Source: Hysterium pulicare CBS 123377 (Eukaryota; Ascomycota; Dothideomycetes; Hysteriales; Hysteriaceae). Taken from it: 64,000 nt of DNA. The position numbers and the translations under genes are program-made. Positions 22,093-34,647 of the stretch are shown one piece after another. Each line of letters starts with the position of its first letter. Position 1 is the stretch's first letter. The notes under the pieces were generated by a model. It had not been told where the DNA came from and made no database searches. It saw only the letters and a program-made list of their open reading frames with translations. The stretch covers positions 1-64,000 of the forward strand of contig AJFK01000148.1 of assembly GCA_000467715.1 (NCBI GenBank), in the 5' to 3' direction.

Positions 22093-24518
22093 TGCTGATG
22101 GGGATTTAGCTCACGAAAGCGGGCTTTCTGTGACGGGCGTGAAGACAGGAAGAGAAGGAGAATTTGCGAATGGTGATTCTGGGCACCGCAGGATGCACAC
22201 CCCAGATGGGCAATGTAAACATCATTCTGCTTGTTTTTGACGCAGGCCGTGTCCTATTACGGAAGAATTAAATGATGTGAGGGTCAAGCCACCGTCACAC
22301 GCGTCGCACTATAAGGTACTCAACCATGTTTCGAGCGTGCAAGAATGGCGTAATTCAACCAGCGAAAGGGAAAGATGATTGATTGAAAGGTGTCAAGCGA
22401 TGGACGAATCTACTGGGTAGGAAAGATGAAGTCCATAGCGTCATCTGTTTCAACAAATGGCCTCCGCAATGTTCGTTATGCTAAGGTTTTGGCTTGAAGG
22501 TCTTCTTGGAACTGTCCGTTGTAAGTGTTAACTTCTGCCCAATACATGGTACACTTGCAAATGTGCCAAGGTTCGCTCTCCTTCCAATTCCCAACACCCA
22601 GAAGCATCATCGCATATTGTTGCCGGGGCACCACGTTGACAACAATATCAATATGAGTCATCTGGAACTCTATCGATTGACTCTGCACTATAAGATGGTT
22701 CGCGGATGTACGATATGATCTATGCTCTGCAATTGTGAGTTGCTAAGTGGTTCGGAAGTCATGTCGGAACATCATATCGCCGGAAAACATGACTCAACAA
22801 GTGAGAGGCTTGACGGAAAGATAGGAAAAGGTTGTTTGAACGTCAGGTATGGAATCATATGCGATAAAGTTTCGAATTGCGAGGTATGCCGAAAGCCACA
22901 CCAGTGAATGAAAAGCGAGCCTGTTCTTAGCAACAGTCGCTTTTCCATGCGACGTGGCTTTGTTCTTCAGACTCATGCGGCGTACTTGGATCACGGGCAA
23001 GCATTGACGTTGCGGGTGCAAGCAGCGGATCGATATATCAGATCGCGCGCTCCTCCCACTGCAGACATATCTGGACCGTGGGCAAGCATTGACGTCCCGG
23101 GTGCAGGCCTCGGTGCGGCGCGGACGTCTGTGATAAAACTATGGCCTATGAAATGCAATCAGTAGATACTAGACAACAGTTGGTGCTATCAAAAAAGTGG
23201 CAGCGAAGAAGCAACGATAATGAAGAGGATCCTGGTGGCGGGCGTGTTGACGAAAAGGAGATTGCGGAGCAAGTATTTCCGAGGAGCGTAATGCATGTGA
23301 GTAGAGCGATGGATCCGATCTCATGGTCTTCGTTCAATTTATATCTGCTTGATTTCAACTGCATTCTGCTAATCCTACGGACAATTCCCTCGTATTTGTA
23401 TGTTGAGGACACTGCAGAGATACCTGGGCCGTAACCTTCCCCTCTAGGAGAGGTTTCATGCAATCATACTCAGTGCGGGCGTTAGCAGCCTCGTCCCAGT
23501 TCTTGGGATTGTAGCGATCTAGACTTTTGGGACACCGTATCACCTGAGGTCCATGTTGGCCCGAAACGGTTGGATTTCCTAGTGATATACGGTAACTTAT
23601 GAGGGTTAGGGAGCGTTTGAGCGTTTCTGGACCTTCCGTATTGAGCCCCCTGGAGTTCGAAATCATTCGGGAAGAGCAAAGGGTGATAGGATGGCCTCCA
23701 CAAACACGAGGTTTGTCCGGTAGTGTCCCTTTTGGCTGGCCCATCCGTTTGATCGTTGTCTTGAAATGGTTTGAGCAATCGCATGCGCACGGCCGATATC
23801 AGCACGTTCACCCAACGCCCGGTTCAATATCAAGTCTATATATTCTTCTGGGACTCGACGGTTTGCGCGAATAAGGTTGTGCTCGACAACATGGTGGTGG
23901 CAGTTGATTCCCCCTAAAGATTTCGTGTCGATGAAGCAGTCATTGAGTTGATCTCGAAGTACTCGGGGAAGGCTCAGGAATGGTACATGTGCGGTAGTTT
24001 TTGAGGCTTTGCCTACAATGGCAGTGGAATTATCTTTTTGGTTGAAGAATTAGTATTTCGCTGGAGAGACTTTCGTTTAGAAGTGTCCCAATGATTGCTA
24101 GGGCAGAGATAGGGGTGGCTGCCATTACCCGTACCTATTATTTGCCCGTAGCAGTGTCTTTCCAGACGGCCGTGTCGCTGCGAGGAAACAGGGACTATCA
24201 AATAAGTTCGACTTGCCACCTGTTCAGAATGATGGTGCAAGCTTTCTTCGTCACTACAGCTTGCATCACGATAGCGGATTGAAAGATCGTAGTTGAGGGC
24301 CGGCTTGGTGTTTGTGATACGATTGATTGCACTTCATTATTAAGCGTGTTCCCGTGCTGGCGTGTTTGCGCGTTTCTGGCGCTAGGCTATATCGAGCTCA
24401 TCGTTCGCTCATCATCGTCTCAAGCATTCTCCGCACGGTATATCTGCAGCTTTACCCTCACTCCAAGCCCTCATTCTCTCGTGTCAGTTGGGGAAAGTGG
24501 TCTACCTTCGCGTTGAAC
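22093..24518. other. Long intergenic stretch
   Basis: About 2.4 kb with no supported gene. Contains the imperfect 85-base direct repeat described separately. Open frames around 23146-23874 on both strands overlap and look like chance. Confidence 0.4.
22995..23110 (+). repeat. Imperfect direct repeat, period 85
   Basis: GGGCAAGCATTGACGT starts at 22995 and again at 23080, each followed by CGGGTGCA(A/G)GC, with TGGA preceding both. Only about 30 bases of each 85-base period are well conserved. Confidence 0.5.
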
Positions 24519-25270
24519 ATGGGCGGCCCAATGCACGTTAGACTCGATCCTGTGCCGGAGCTATTGGCGGCGAAAGGAATCATCGGCTATGTACCAACTT
24601 CACGACTCTCACAAAGGCATCTCGTTTCCAACCCCCTACTTCCTGCGATACCCCCAAGACGCTCTTTACCCACACAGCAGCCGAGCACAAGATTCGCCAA
24701 TGCCATCCAAAGGCCCACCGCTTGGTACGCCGGAGCAACCCATCCCAATTCCTCATCTACACCGATGGCTCATGCCTCGATAACGGAACCGAAAAGTCGC
24801 GTGCTGGCTGCGCCTTCATATTCAAGCCATCGCCTTATCCTCTCAAAGAGAAATCCTGCGCCTTCCGTCTCGAGACTGAAGGTCCGACTGGCGAGATCTA
24901 CCCACAGACCAGCAACCGTGCAGAACTCAGGGCTATAATTGCTGCTCTACAATATCGGGTATGGATTGGCGAGGGATGGAAGAGTCTAGTCATTGCCACC
25001 GACTCTGATTATGTTGTTGCTGGCATCACAAAGCACATCGAGATCTGGCAACAGAGAGGCTGGACGACATCCAAAGGTACACCGGTCGTGAATCGGGACC
25101 TGTGGGAGTTGCTACTTCGGGAGGTCAACAGGTGGGCCGAGAAAGATATGGACGTATTGTTTTGGCACATCCCTCGGTCTCTCAATGAAGAAGCCGATGA
25201 GATGGCTAACAGCAAGGCTGATCAGAAGCCTGAAACGAAGTTTACGATGCAGTCGGGGGTGTTGGTGTAG
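24519..25270 (+). CDS. RNase H-domain protein, apparent frame break
   Basis: The catalytic part is clear from about 24740 to 25270: FLIYTDGSC (Asp), SNRAELRAIIAAL (Glu), IATDSDYVV (Asp) and NEEADEMAN (Asp) are the DEDD residues of RNase H type 1, which cuts RNA in RNA-DNA hybrids. The likely N-terminus reads well in another frame from the ATG at 24519 (MGGPMHVRLDP... GIIGYVPTSRLSQRH, NPLLPAIPPRR), and coding sense passes to the catalytic frame near 24700-24725, where AHRLVRRSNPSQFL begins. I found no intron that would join the two. Either a base is missing, by mutation or in the assembly, or translation starts elsewhere; the catalytic frame has no ATG before its domain. Confidence 0.6.
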
Positions 25271-26346
25271 GGAGGGCCAGGCTCGCGAAATCAAACAACG
25301 GCTATGGATAACCCGGTCCATTTCCTGTCATCAACCCGGTTTCGAATTCAGCCATATCCGTGTTTGCAGAAGGTACACTCTCCGGAGGTCAAGTTAGTGA
25401 ATAACATTCTAAGTAATGTCTTATACGTTGGATCATCTTGGCGTCGCTTTTCCTTTCTGCATCTTTCCTAGGCGCTGCTCTGCATCAATAATGTGAGATG
25501 AACTGTTTGCTTGTTGCTGACCACTTCTTTGCGGACTTGAAGAGCTTCTGCAAAGGTTGTCTGACCAGATACGAGTCCTCAGCTGGAATTCATCTCGTCT
25601 TGCGCCATCTTACCTTTGCACCTATCCCATTTCAGCATCGATCAATCTTCGGCCCCCGCTCGGGTCGGTCCGAGAATCCATTCTTATCTCGTTCGGTCCG
25701 TGCCATAGCAGGCCGAAGCGACTGCAACGCGAATAACAATCTGACAGACGCTTGGTTCTCCAAACTTGGACATTCTATGAACCGAAAGGATTCATATGTA
25801 GCGTAAAGTTGGCGGAGCGAAGGAATGTTATCTTGGAGCGGATGCTGCGGCACTATTGCATGTTGCTCATTGGAGATGATTCACGGATCTCTGCTTACGT
25901 TTGATTCTGCACCTGTTTGCGTCGAGATTAACCGACCAATGAATTACGATTCAGCCTCGCGACCTCGAAACATCCTGCCAATCATGCGATACTCTTGTAC
26001 CAGCAGCGTGGTCCGGCGCCTTGTCAACAGCGGTGAGCAGTGAATTTGGACAGACAGTGGAAGGAATCGCTCGATAGTTTTGACAGGTGTGGTAACACGA
26101 AGTTCGAGAATCCTTTCTTATCAATTGCGGCCTCAGTAGGGCGGATTCCGGCGTGGCACCGTAATCCATCGTCTTACCATTTAATTTAGGCTTTCCTCTG
26201 CGTTACACGTTCACTCCTATAATCCTTAATTGCTCTTCTCACCGAGAGATCGGTTCCATGTATTAAATCCCATTATTTCTCGCATCACCGCTCCGACCAC
26301 CGGGACCCGAGTGCCTGCCCTCTGGATTCTAATATCCTTGTTCGAC
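25271..26346. other. Intergenic, no gene seen
   Basis: A 102-codon frame at 25498-25806 shows no domain-like features. Nothing else recognised. Confidence 0.4.
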
Positions 26347-27787
26347 ATGTGGTCTATGGTCGAAACTGCTTCTCCGTCCACGTATATTGGCGTTGTTTGT
26401 TTTCTCACCGTTCTAGATATCCTGGTTGTCGGGTTGAGGTTTTACACACGAAGACTCTTAAAGCAAACCGTCAAACCAGATGACTGGTTTACCTTTGGAG
26501 CCTTGGTGAGTTTACCGTAACAATACCCATAGACGAAGCTGACAGAGATTGAAAGTTGCTTAATATTGCCTGTGCTATTATTTTAATTTATGGTTCGTGC
26601 TAACAAATTCGTATGTAAAAGCCCTGCTGACCTGATTAGGCGTTGCGGATAAAGCGATTGGATACAGAGGCCCTCCTGGCTACGATTTGAATGACATAGT
26701 AATCGAGAACTCAATTGCATGTTTCTTGACTATTCCTCCTTCGCTTGGACTGGCTGCTAATATGATTTAGCTCACATACGCCTTTACCCTCGTCTCCTTC
26801 CCTTTATTATGGCTCATAAAAATGAGTTTCCTCCTCTTCTACAGGCGCATCTTCGTCATCGACCAAAAGGACTTTAAGAGTATAACCAATATCGGCGTCA
26901 CTTTCATGATGGGTATTGTCACAGCCTGGGCGATTGCGTTCACTTTCCCATATATATTCATGTGCCACCCGATATCCAGTTTCTGGAATGACCCCTACAA
27001 TTGGGGGGTTTGCATAAATACTTGGATGCTGTATCGAGCATTTGCCATCTCAGACCTCATAACCGACGTCATTATTATATTAATGCCAATCCCAATGGTA
27101 TTACCCCCGATCATCTCCAGAGTTCGAATCCATATGCTGATTCCTAAAAGATATGGCGTCTTAGCTTCACAAAAGGTCGAAAATTTGCCATAGTTGCGAT
27201 ATTTCTTTTGGGGGCGGTGTGAGTCCGAACATAACTGCTTCCTGAGGCTACAGCTAATATCAATAGTGCTGTTGCTGCTTCAACACTACGACTAGCTCGA
27301 GCGATTTGGGCATCTAGTCTACCCGAGGACACAAACGAAGATGGAGATTGTAAGAATGCTTTTGTCGCCTCGTCTATTCCTTAACCTCTAATAACGGGAA
27401 AAAGTGATCGAATCGACTATCATCTTCTGGAGCATGATCGAAACCAACCTCGGCCTTCTGGCGGCATGTCTTCCTCAGCTCCGCGGTCTCTTCAAAACTC
27501 GTCCAGTCGACACCTGGTTCAGCACTGTCCGCTCCAAGTTGTCCTCGTTTTCTGGAAGAAGTTCATATGGCGACCAAAACCAACTTCCATTGACACAGAC
27601 TTCAAGCCGCGGCCAAAGCTTGTCGGAGCGGTACTGGAGCGATCCGGAGAGGAATACGAATTTTAATTCCGTCACTTCCGGGACAGTAAGCATCAAAACT
27701 GATACTACCCATTCAAGTCATAGACATACCATTGAGACTATTGAGTTGAGCGATTCTGCTCAAGGACGTACGCACTTTATGCCATAA
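26347..27787 (+). CDS. Fungal rhodopsin-like integral membrane protein
   Basis: Seven exons fit with phase kept throughout: 26347-26505, 26556-26592, 26640-26698, 26771-27097, 27151-27218, 27267-27349 and 27405-27787, for 371 residues. Introns are 47-72 nt with branch sites such as GCTAATA. The product starts MWSMVETASPSTYIG and shows the family features of the fungal Rhodopsin_dom proteins: LRFYTRRLLKQTVKPDDW after helix one, LLFYRRIF after helix three, a WxIAFTFPYIFMCHPISSFW helix with CxP, ITDVIIILMPIPMIW in helix six, and a hydrophilic Ser/Thr-rich tail of about 90 residues. These seven-helix proteins overlap with PTH11-like receptors; ligand and role here are unknown. Confidence 0.87.
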
Positions 27788-28648
27788 GGTGACACAAGGC
27801 TTATATTGTCACATGTTATGAGGTTCCTTGTCGTCTTGAAGAAGGATTTCCATTTCGCCATCTTAGATTCATCAATGAATTGAATTACGCGCATTCTAGT
27901 TCATCTCAAATCACCGTCTTTCCGGAGTCCTACCGACTTTGTCACGTGAGGTAACCAACGCTCTCCACGCTGACGCTTTTCACACTCATGCAAGTCAGCC
28001 CTTCACAACAAAACCATCGGTAGACACGTTCCAAATCGATCAGCTCACGAATACAACGAAAGATTTCCTCTGGTCTCGTACTCTCCAGATTCTCACTTCG
28101 CTGGTCGCATCCGTCCGCTGCTCTTTTCCTGCCATCGATTTCTTCAAACCGCACATCATTTCGCGACTGACCGCTGAAGCTACAAAGCAGTCCTTAGTTT
28201 CCAGTACCCTACCTCGTTCACCCAGTCACCAGATCGCCAAACCACCATCTTCTCCTTTCAACACGTGACCCCGAGCAAGATAATGTTTTCTTCTTCGAGA
28301 TGGACTCAGAGCTTGTTGCTACTTTTGCGTGCCTAGCAAATGGTCTTTCTTCACGAGTAATCTTCACGAGTAAGCTGCATGACCATTAGAACGCAGAGGT
28401 TTATATTCTTCAATGAACCATCTCAAGCATGCCTTGGATAAGAACCATACTCGTGGTATGCTGACGGAAGGATCCAACCCGGCTAAATGAAAAGGTTGAC
28501 CTAGGATCCATCTGACGGCGGTGAAATTTTGCACTGCGGCGCAGTACGAAATCAAAATCGCTGTCCCGCCCTAAAATTCCCTTATGAGACCCTTCACCTT
28601 CATGATTACATTTCCTTTGACCGATTCACGTTGAACTTCGCATACAAA
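27788..28648. other. Intergenic, no gene seen
   Basis: A tandem 12-mer CTTCACGAGTAA occurs twice near 28349-28375. A 109-codon frame at 27939-28268 has no recognisable features. Confidence 0.4.
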
Positions 28649-29373
28649 ATGTCGTTCGAGCTTTCATTAGTGGAACGTGACAATGATTGGCTCGATCTAA
28701 TCCGCATTCTATACGAGTCAGTCGAACAGTGGATCCTTAATTTCACAGTACAGACGAAGACTAATATTATTGACGATCCTACATCCTACGTCACCAAAGC
28801 CGTCGACACCGATACTGGTCGAATTATTGGCGGCGCAATTTGGAACATATACACGAATCCGATATCTAAGGAGCATGATCACCACAATATCACCGGTCAT
28901 CTGAATGATAGCAGCTACAACCCGTACTTTGTGGCCAATGACCTTTATTTGTTGCAAGATACGAGGGCAAGATTAGCACAGCAACCTCATGCCTGTATGT
29001 AAAGCGCCCTTCTCGCTCTCTTGCATTTGTCTGATGAGGACCTTCCACAGTCCTTCGTCTCCTCTTCGTACATCCAGGATTCCGGCGCAAAGGCGCTGCT
29101 CAGTTGTTGTTGGATTGGGGCATAAAGAGAGCAGAGTCATTGGGGCTTGAAGTTTGGCTTACTTCCGCACAGTCAGCTATGCCGTGGTTTGAGGCCAATG
29201 GTTTTAAGCGTGTGTATGAGCATATCGCAAGACCAGAGACGGACCGTAATGTTGGAGCGGATGCTACGGATAAGAACGTTTCCCCGCTTACGTTCTGGAC
29301 TATGCGGAGGCCGGCGGTCATGGTGAGAAAGGAGTACAAAAGCTTTTATCTGGATACGAGTGGATTTTGGTAA
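28649..29373 (+). CDS. GNAT-family N-acetyltransferase
   Basis: Exons 28649-28994 and 29051-29373 with a 56-nt intron (GTATGT..CAG) give 222 residues. The N-terminal half has GGAIWNIYT as the beta-4 strand. The second exon opens with the acetyl-CoA-binding motif A: LRLLFVHPGFRRKGAAQLLL, with RRKGAA in the R/QxxGxG/A position, followed by DWGIKRAESLGLEVWLTSA and the C-terminal AMPWFEANGFKRVYEH strand-turn typical of small fungal GNATs. Start chosen at MSFELSLVERDND because upstream codons look like leader. Substrate unknown; small-molecule or peptide amines are usual for this type. Confidence 0.85.
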
Positions 29374-29730
29374 TTGCTGAACTGATGCAGTGGCTTAGGA
29401 GGAGCTATATTGGATACGATAGTGCGTTTGTATGTTATGGCTTCTAAATGTCACCATTCTTCTATGCTGACCATTTCCTACAGGGAAGGAGCGTTCCCCG
29501 GTTGTGATGCGATTAGTAAACAATTTGACTTTGTTACAAATATCACACCCGACCGCGAGTCGCAAATCTCAGGCAAGCAACGTACTCGTGACTATTCATT
29601 TGACTAAGTAGTCGAGTGTATTTGTTTTGATTTTAATCGATACGCCCGTCATACCCATATTCTTTTTCCCTCATCGAGTTCGACAAGGCCAGGAGGAACT
29701 GGCACGTTACACGATGCCCTATTTCAGCTA
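29374..29730. other. Intergenic, no gene seen
   Basis: Spacer between the GNAT gene and the hydrolase relic. Nothing recognisable. Confidence 0.35.
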
Positions 29731-30102
29731 CAAACCCGGTCAGCCGAAGAATATCACAACATCGCCGAGCATATCGAGTATGCTACGTACCACGCCGAGA
29801 TAGCGAAGTATCTCGAGGAGTCACCCATCGATGGAATGCTTCATTTCTATAATGAAAATTATCCCGGGCCACCGTACGGACAGAATCTGAGTACCGATGA
29901 CCTAGTCCAAAAGTTCCAAGTATGATCCTATGGAGAGAGGACAAGCCGTATTCTTCTCCGAAGATGCTTGATGGACTCGAAAGCTGGTTTGAGAATGGGA
30001 TACGACTAGTGACGGTGCCGGATGCTGGGCATTGGGTGTTTAGGGAAACGATCGAATGATGAGATCAACTCGTTCCTGGAGCTGTTGAAAAATTCTTCCT
30101 AA
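29731..30102 (+). pseudogene. Relic of an epoxide hydrolase-like alpha/beta hydrolase
   Basis: Only the C-terminal third of a host alpha/beta hydrolase is recognisable. One frame gives EEYHNIAEHIEYATYHAEIA and FYNENYPGPPYGQNLS up to FQV and a stop at 29923. From 29925 a second frame continues with ILWREDKPYSSPKMLDGL and VTVPDAGHWVFRET, where DAGHW holds the catalytic His. A third piece, EINSFLELLKNSS, ends at 30102. The N-terminal two thirds, with oxyanion hole and nucleophile elbow, are missing and several small frame breaks remain, so this is a decayed gene copy rather than an active gene. Confidence 0.65.
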
Positions 30103-31049
30103 GGGGGAAGACTATAGCAGAACGCCTAGCTCCCCTGCCTATGTGCTGCATATTCTACCATGTCGGCTTATTGCCATCTGCTCCGTGCGTTGAAATTCTA
30201 GGCAACAGGTGAGGCTTAGACACCCTGCAACAAAGGTAATTGGAGTAAACCAAAATGGCTCCGTCAGGTTCGTCCTCCCATGAATTCTACAGGCATAAAA
30301 CACGATCCGAAAATCCCATTTTTCATTTCCCGGGATTCCAGTGTTTCATCCGCAAGAGTGAGATTCAAGCCCTATAGGAGGATTTAATGTTTCCTTGGCA
30401 ATGCATTTCATTGGCTCTGCCCTTGTTCACCGTCAGCAAATCCCCTGCCGATAATCCCACGCTTCCTTCAATATGTAATCGATTGAAGCTTAAACATGCA
30501 GACGCTGTCACAGGATTACCTGCTTACCTCGTACCGGGTTCTCAGTGCGGTTATCCTTCGACCACGTGCAATGAAATGTTGGATTAAGGAAGGTCATAGG
30601 GCTGAGGTTTCAGAAACGGTCAAAGAAACATGCGCTTACCTCAGCTAATGGAAAGGATATCGATATCGGTTTGCCGCGTCCTGTTACGATAGGATTTGAA
30701 GAGGAACGACCTCGAAACATCATCTCCACACAGCCTCTAGAACACTGACCTACTTTCAGGCCGAGTCGTTCGATTCTACTCATCACACGAGAGGCAAAGC
30801 TGAAAAGAGATGATCAACTCACTTCAGGATCGCATCCTCTGCCATCATTCTCCAATCATGAATTGCGCTCAGCCCCATTCACGATACGAACATTCTCGCT
30901 ATAGTGCACTGAAAATGCTCAGTGCTGGAATCCTCAAAGGTAGAACGGACTTCCTAGACTATTTAAATGCCATGGACACCCCAAAGACCATTTTCCAGAG
31001 CAACATTCATTCAAACATTGTCTATTAAGATTACACTCACACCGCAAAC
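30103..31049. other. Intergenic, no gene seen
   Basis: Holds the promoter region of the GH114 gene. No supported frame. Confidence 0.4.
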
Positions 31050-32190
31050 ATGCATCGTTCAATTCTCGCAATCGCTTTCACATCCTCCGCACTCGCTCAC
31101 CCAAGAGCCCTCCCTCAAAATGCCGCCTCCAGCATTCTCCCCCGCCAAGCCAACATTTGGCAGCCTCCTGTGCTCTCCCAAATGCAGATGATTCTCTCCG
31201 GCATTCCCGATATAGATAACAATACCCCATCAGTATCTCCAGACGTTCCCATCTTTGACATCGACCTTTTCAATACCCCCAACACCACCATTCAAGCACT
31301 TCACAAGCTGGGAAAGAAAGTCATCTGCTATTTCAGCGCTGGTACGTCCGAGAATTGGAGACCTGACTTTAATAAGTTCGACAAGGCAGATATCGGAACC
31401 GGACTTCCGGACTGGCCTGGGGAGAATTACTTGAACTTGTCTAGTCCGAAAGTAATGGATATCATGGTGGCAAGGTTGCAGATGGCTAAAGATAATGGCT
31501 GTGACGGGGTTGATCCAGATAATATGGGTATGATAATTTTTCCTTCTAGCTTTGACGTTTTCTGTCCCTAGTTTTCCTCTCAACCTTTCAATGAGCATTA
31601 CTGACAACTATCCTATCTCAGACGGTTATACGACTGCAGACGGCGGCGGGTTCAACCTACAAGAATCCGACACCGTCACTTTCATCAAGAATCTCGCGAT
31701 CGAAGCTCACAACCGGAACATGGCTATTGGACTCAAAAACGCAGCCGATGTCATTGATCAAGTCTCCGATGTCATCCAATATGCCGTAAACGAAAATTGC
31801 GCCCTTCAACCAACAAGTGAAGGCGACACCTGCAGCGCCTACAAGTCCTTCACCAATCCTCCTTCTGGAGGAGTGGCGAAACCGGTTTTCCATGTCGAAT
31901 ACGTAAACCACACCGAGTCGAATGGTCAAACTATCATCACTAGCCAGATGAATGGAACCGAGGGCTTGAACTCGACAGCTCTGAGGCAGAAACTTTGTCT
32001 CCAGGATACCAATTTAGATCAGCAATTGAAGTTGAGTACCGAGCTCAAGATCCTTGACTTGGATGGATGGGTTATGTGGTGCAACGGGACTGTTGGTCAG
32101 ACGAAGACGAAGAATGTTCCTGATGGAGGCCCTAGGGGCGGTGGCTCAGGAGGGGGGAGAAACCAGACCTTGAAGCACATTGTGGTGTAA
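31050..32190 (+). CDS. Secreted GH114 endo-alpha-1,4-polygalactosaminidase-like
   Basis: Exons 31050-31527 and 31622-32190 with a 94-nt intron (GTATGA..CAG) give 348 residues. Residues 1-16 are a signal peptide (MHRSILAIAFTSSALA). The core follows the GH114 TIM barrel: FDIDLFNTPNTTIQALHKLG, KVICYFSAGTSENWRPD, the LPDWPGENYLNLSSPKV strand, then DNGCDGVDPDNMDGY, whose acidic pair is the likely catalytic site, then IGLKNAADVI and VFHVEYVN (Glu). The C-terminus is Gly-rich and short, with no membrane anchor. GH114 enzymes cleave galactosaminogalactan-type polymers; in a fungus this could remodel its own matrix or attack that of other fungi. Confidence 0.9.
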
Positions 32191-32863
32191 GTCGTGAGTG
32201 TCGGTGGTGGAATATAAGAAGTTGGTGGTCGAAATGAGATGAGTAGCTGCGCGGAGATGAACGTGCGGAGAAACGGTGGGAGGAGATCGGAGTCAGGCGC
32301 GCTTGTGTTTGGTTTATATAGATGTCGCATGAACTTTTCTTGGGTTTTAGATTCACTTTATTACCCGATGCAGTGGGTTGTAGCTGGATTGAAATGGTGT
32401 CTCGGTGCGGTCATCATCGAATTCTTAACTTTTCCTCCAAGATTGAAGCGAACAAGTAACGTACTGGGGAAGAAATGTTGAAAGAGTATAACGACCATTG
32501 CCACCACATGAACGAGGCGACACGTGCTACACCCCAAACCTCAGTAGACGTTCATGTGTCCCGTTTACACCATTTCGCATGGCTGGATTGGCCCCCGTGT
32601 TACGCATCAAAGCGCTCTTGCTACCATGGACCCTAACAACGTAGTTATCTCAATCTTTCTCATGCTTTTTCTAGCTCAAAAAAAAAAAAAAAAAGATATT
32701 CCTTCGTAGAGCTGCTGACTAGATGACCCGTGGTTTCGCGGAAGAATTATCTAGGCAAGTATAAGCTCAAAGTTGACGGAATCGCTACAATTGATACTAG
32801 TCTTGGGGGAGATCTAAGTACTTTTATATCTCCAATGCCCTCAAGATCAGTGGAATAACGAAA
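32191..32863. other. Convergent 3' intergenic region
   Basis: Between GH114 (+) and the regulator gene (-). Includes an A tract of about 18 bases near 32678-32694, a simple homopolymer. Confidence 0.4.
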
Positions 32864-34647
32864 TTACAAGTAAAGAATGGAGTTCGTAACGAGGGTCTCA
32901 CAAATGCTCTCCCATTCCTGCTGAACTCTTGAAAGTGGCGGAATCAAATCATCTGCTACCTTCACCAAATACTTCTTCGTTACCGCTTCCTCGCAAGCAA
33001 ACTTCTCGAAAAGCCTGATAAAACTTCTTACAATCCATGTTCGTAATTGCGCCTCCTCTTCGAATTCATGTAGACGCTCGTGGTTGCCCGCGCTGATATC
33101 AAAGTCCCAATGAAGTGCCGCAAATGCCATTTGCATATTCCAAATCATAAAAAGATGTCCTTGCGGCTTCAGCGTAGCCGCATAATCACAGTTCATACAC
33201 AACTCTCGCGCCGCCATGCCCAGTTCCATTTTCAAGTCTCTCTCTGACATTTGTGATGACATTGGAGCGCCAAGAATATACAAACGCCGCAGTAGCGCTA
33301 AGTGCAGTATACGCGTTGCCCAGTACCGGCAACTCATGTAAGATAGAACCGCATCGGGCCACACATATGATTGTGGTATGACCTCCGGCTCACTTTCCAT
33401 CCGCGTCGAGACGACCTCAGCCATCCGGGCCAGCATCATTGGAACTGTATTGTCCATCTCTTCCACGTACAGTGCCTCCGCCTTTGACACCCCTTCTAGC
33501 AGACCCAGGCGTTTAACAGTGCTGGAATTAAAATTCCGTACGATGTCGACGATCTCCGGAAGACCACTGAACTGGCGCAACATGATTCGATAGATGGTAG
33601 AAGCCTCGCTTATGGGAAGATGCGGTGAAAGGTCGGGCCAGAAGTCGGGGTAGAGATGGATGTTTTGCCATTCGACTTCGGCCATGATTAGAGAAGTCTT
33701 TTCCACTAGGGCGTCGGCGGTCTATGCGTGGTCGAATGTTAATGAGATGCTGGGAAAGGGAGAGAAAGTAGAGACAATAAAGCGTATTGACGAAAAAGGG
33801 ACAAGGAGAGCAGTACCATACACCCGAATTGGGCAAAGACTAGAGCACGTCCAAAGCCACTCTTGAGACATGTAGAACCCACTGTGAGCATAACTTGAGA
33901 TGCAGCTCGGGCATGCATGACGTGGGAACCAGTCGTCGGCCCTAGAAGAATCTGTATGGCTTGATTAGGAAGAGTGGTAAGCAGAGTATACGAGAAGAAT
34001 ACCTCATAGTACATTAGGAGCAGTATTGCTGCTAGGATCTCTAACCACTGTTCAGGACCCCTTTGGACTTGCTTTATTGCGTGCTGCAGGGCCACCAGAG
34101 CGTTCCCATATCGCAGTCGACTCTTTCGAGCAAGTACCACATCATTCTCAGAGAGCAAGGCGGCGTGACCTGCCAGTAAACATTCGGCTGCTGCATCCAT
34201 AGCTGGACTGTAGCCTAACCGTGCGGGAATGAAATCAAGAAATGGTCGGAGATGTTTGAGTATGCGCTGCCCTAAATACAAAAAGTTAAGTAGAGTGCCA
34301 AACTCATCCCGAAGTGATGAAGAACGGCTGGTGAGTGGTCTTGCTATCTTTAATATCCCGCCGTTACTGAATCGATGCGTCTCCCAGGTTCGATATGACG
34401 GCTGATGTTGATACTGCGCGTATTGTGAGCCCGTTGACCTAGGTACTATTGAAAGCGGCGTATCGTTGCGAGATTCCAGGTCGATGGGTGAAGCTTTCGT
34501 CGTATCATCACTGGGTGATTCTACGGCATTGATAATGCCGGGCCGCCTCGCAGCTACGCTTTGGGGAGTGAAGGTCTTCGGAATTTGGTAGATAGGGATG
34601 CGCGCCGAGCCAGACATGGGGAAAGACACGTCTCCTGGGCAAAACAT
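32864..34647 (-). CDS. Fungal transcription-factor regulatory-domain protein lacking zinc cluster
   Basis: Exons 34647-34003, 33951-33817 and 33721-32864 give 545 residues. Intron 1 (33952-34002, GTATTC..CAG, 51 nt) is in frame without a stop; intron 2 (33722-33816, GTACTG..TAG) is needed to keep frame. The helical body has the LAAILLLMYYE segment followed by HVMHARAASQVM and TADALVEKTSLIMAEVEW, typical of the C-terminal Fungal_trans_2-type domain of Zn2Cys6 regulators. No Cys6 cluster is present in this product or in any frame just upstream. The N-terminus is a Ser/Pro-rich linker. It is either a truncated regulator, a DNA-binding-free modulator, or lacks a distant first exon. An in-frame ATG at 34614 is an alternative start. 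Confidence 0.72.
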
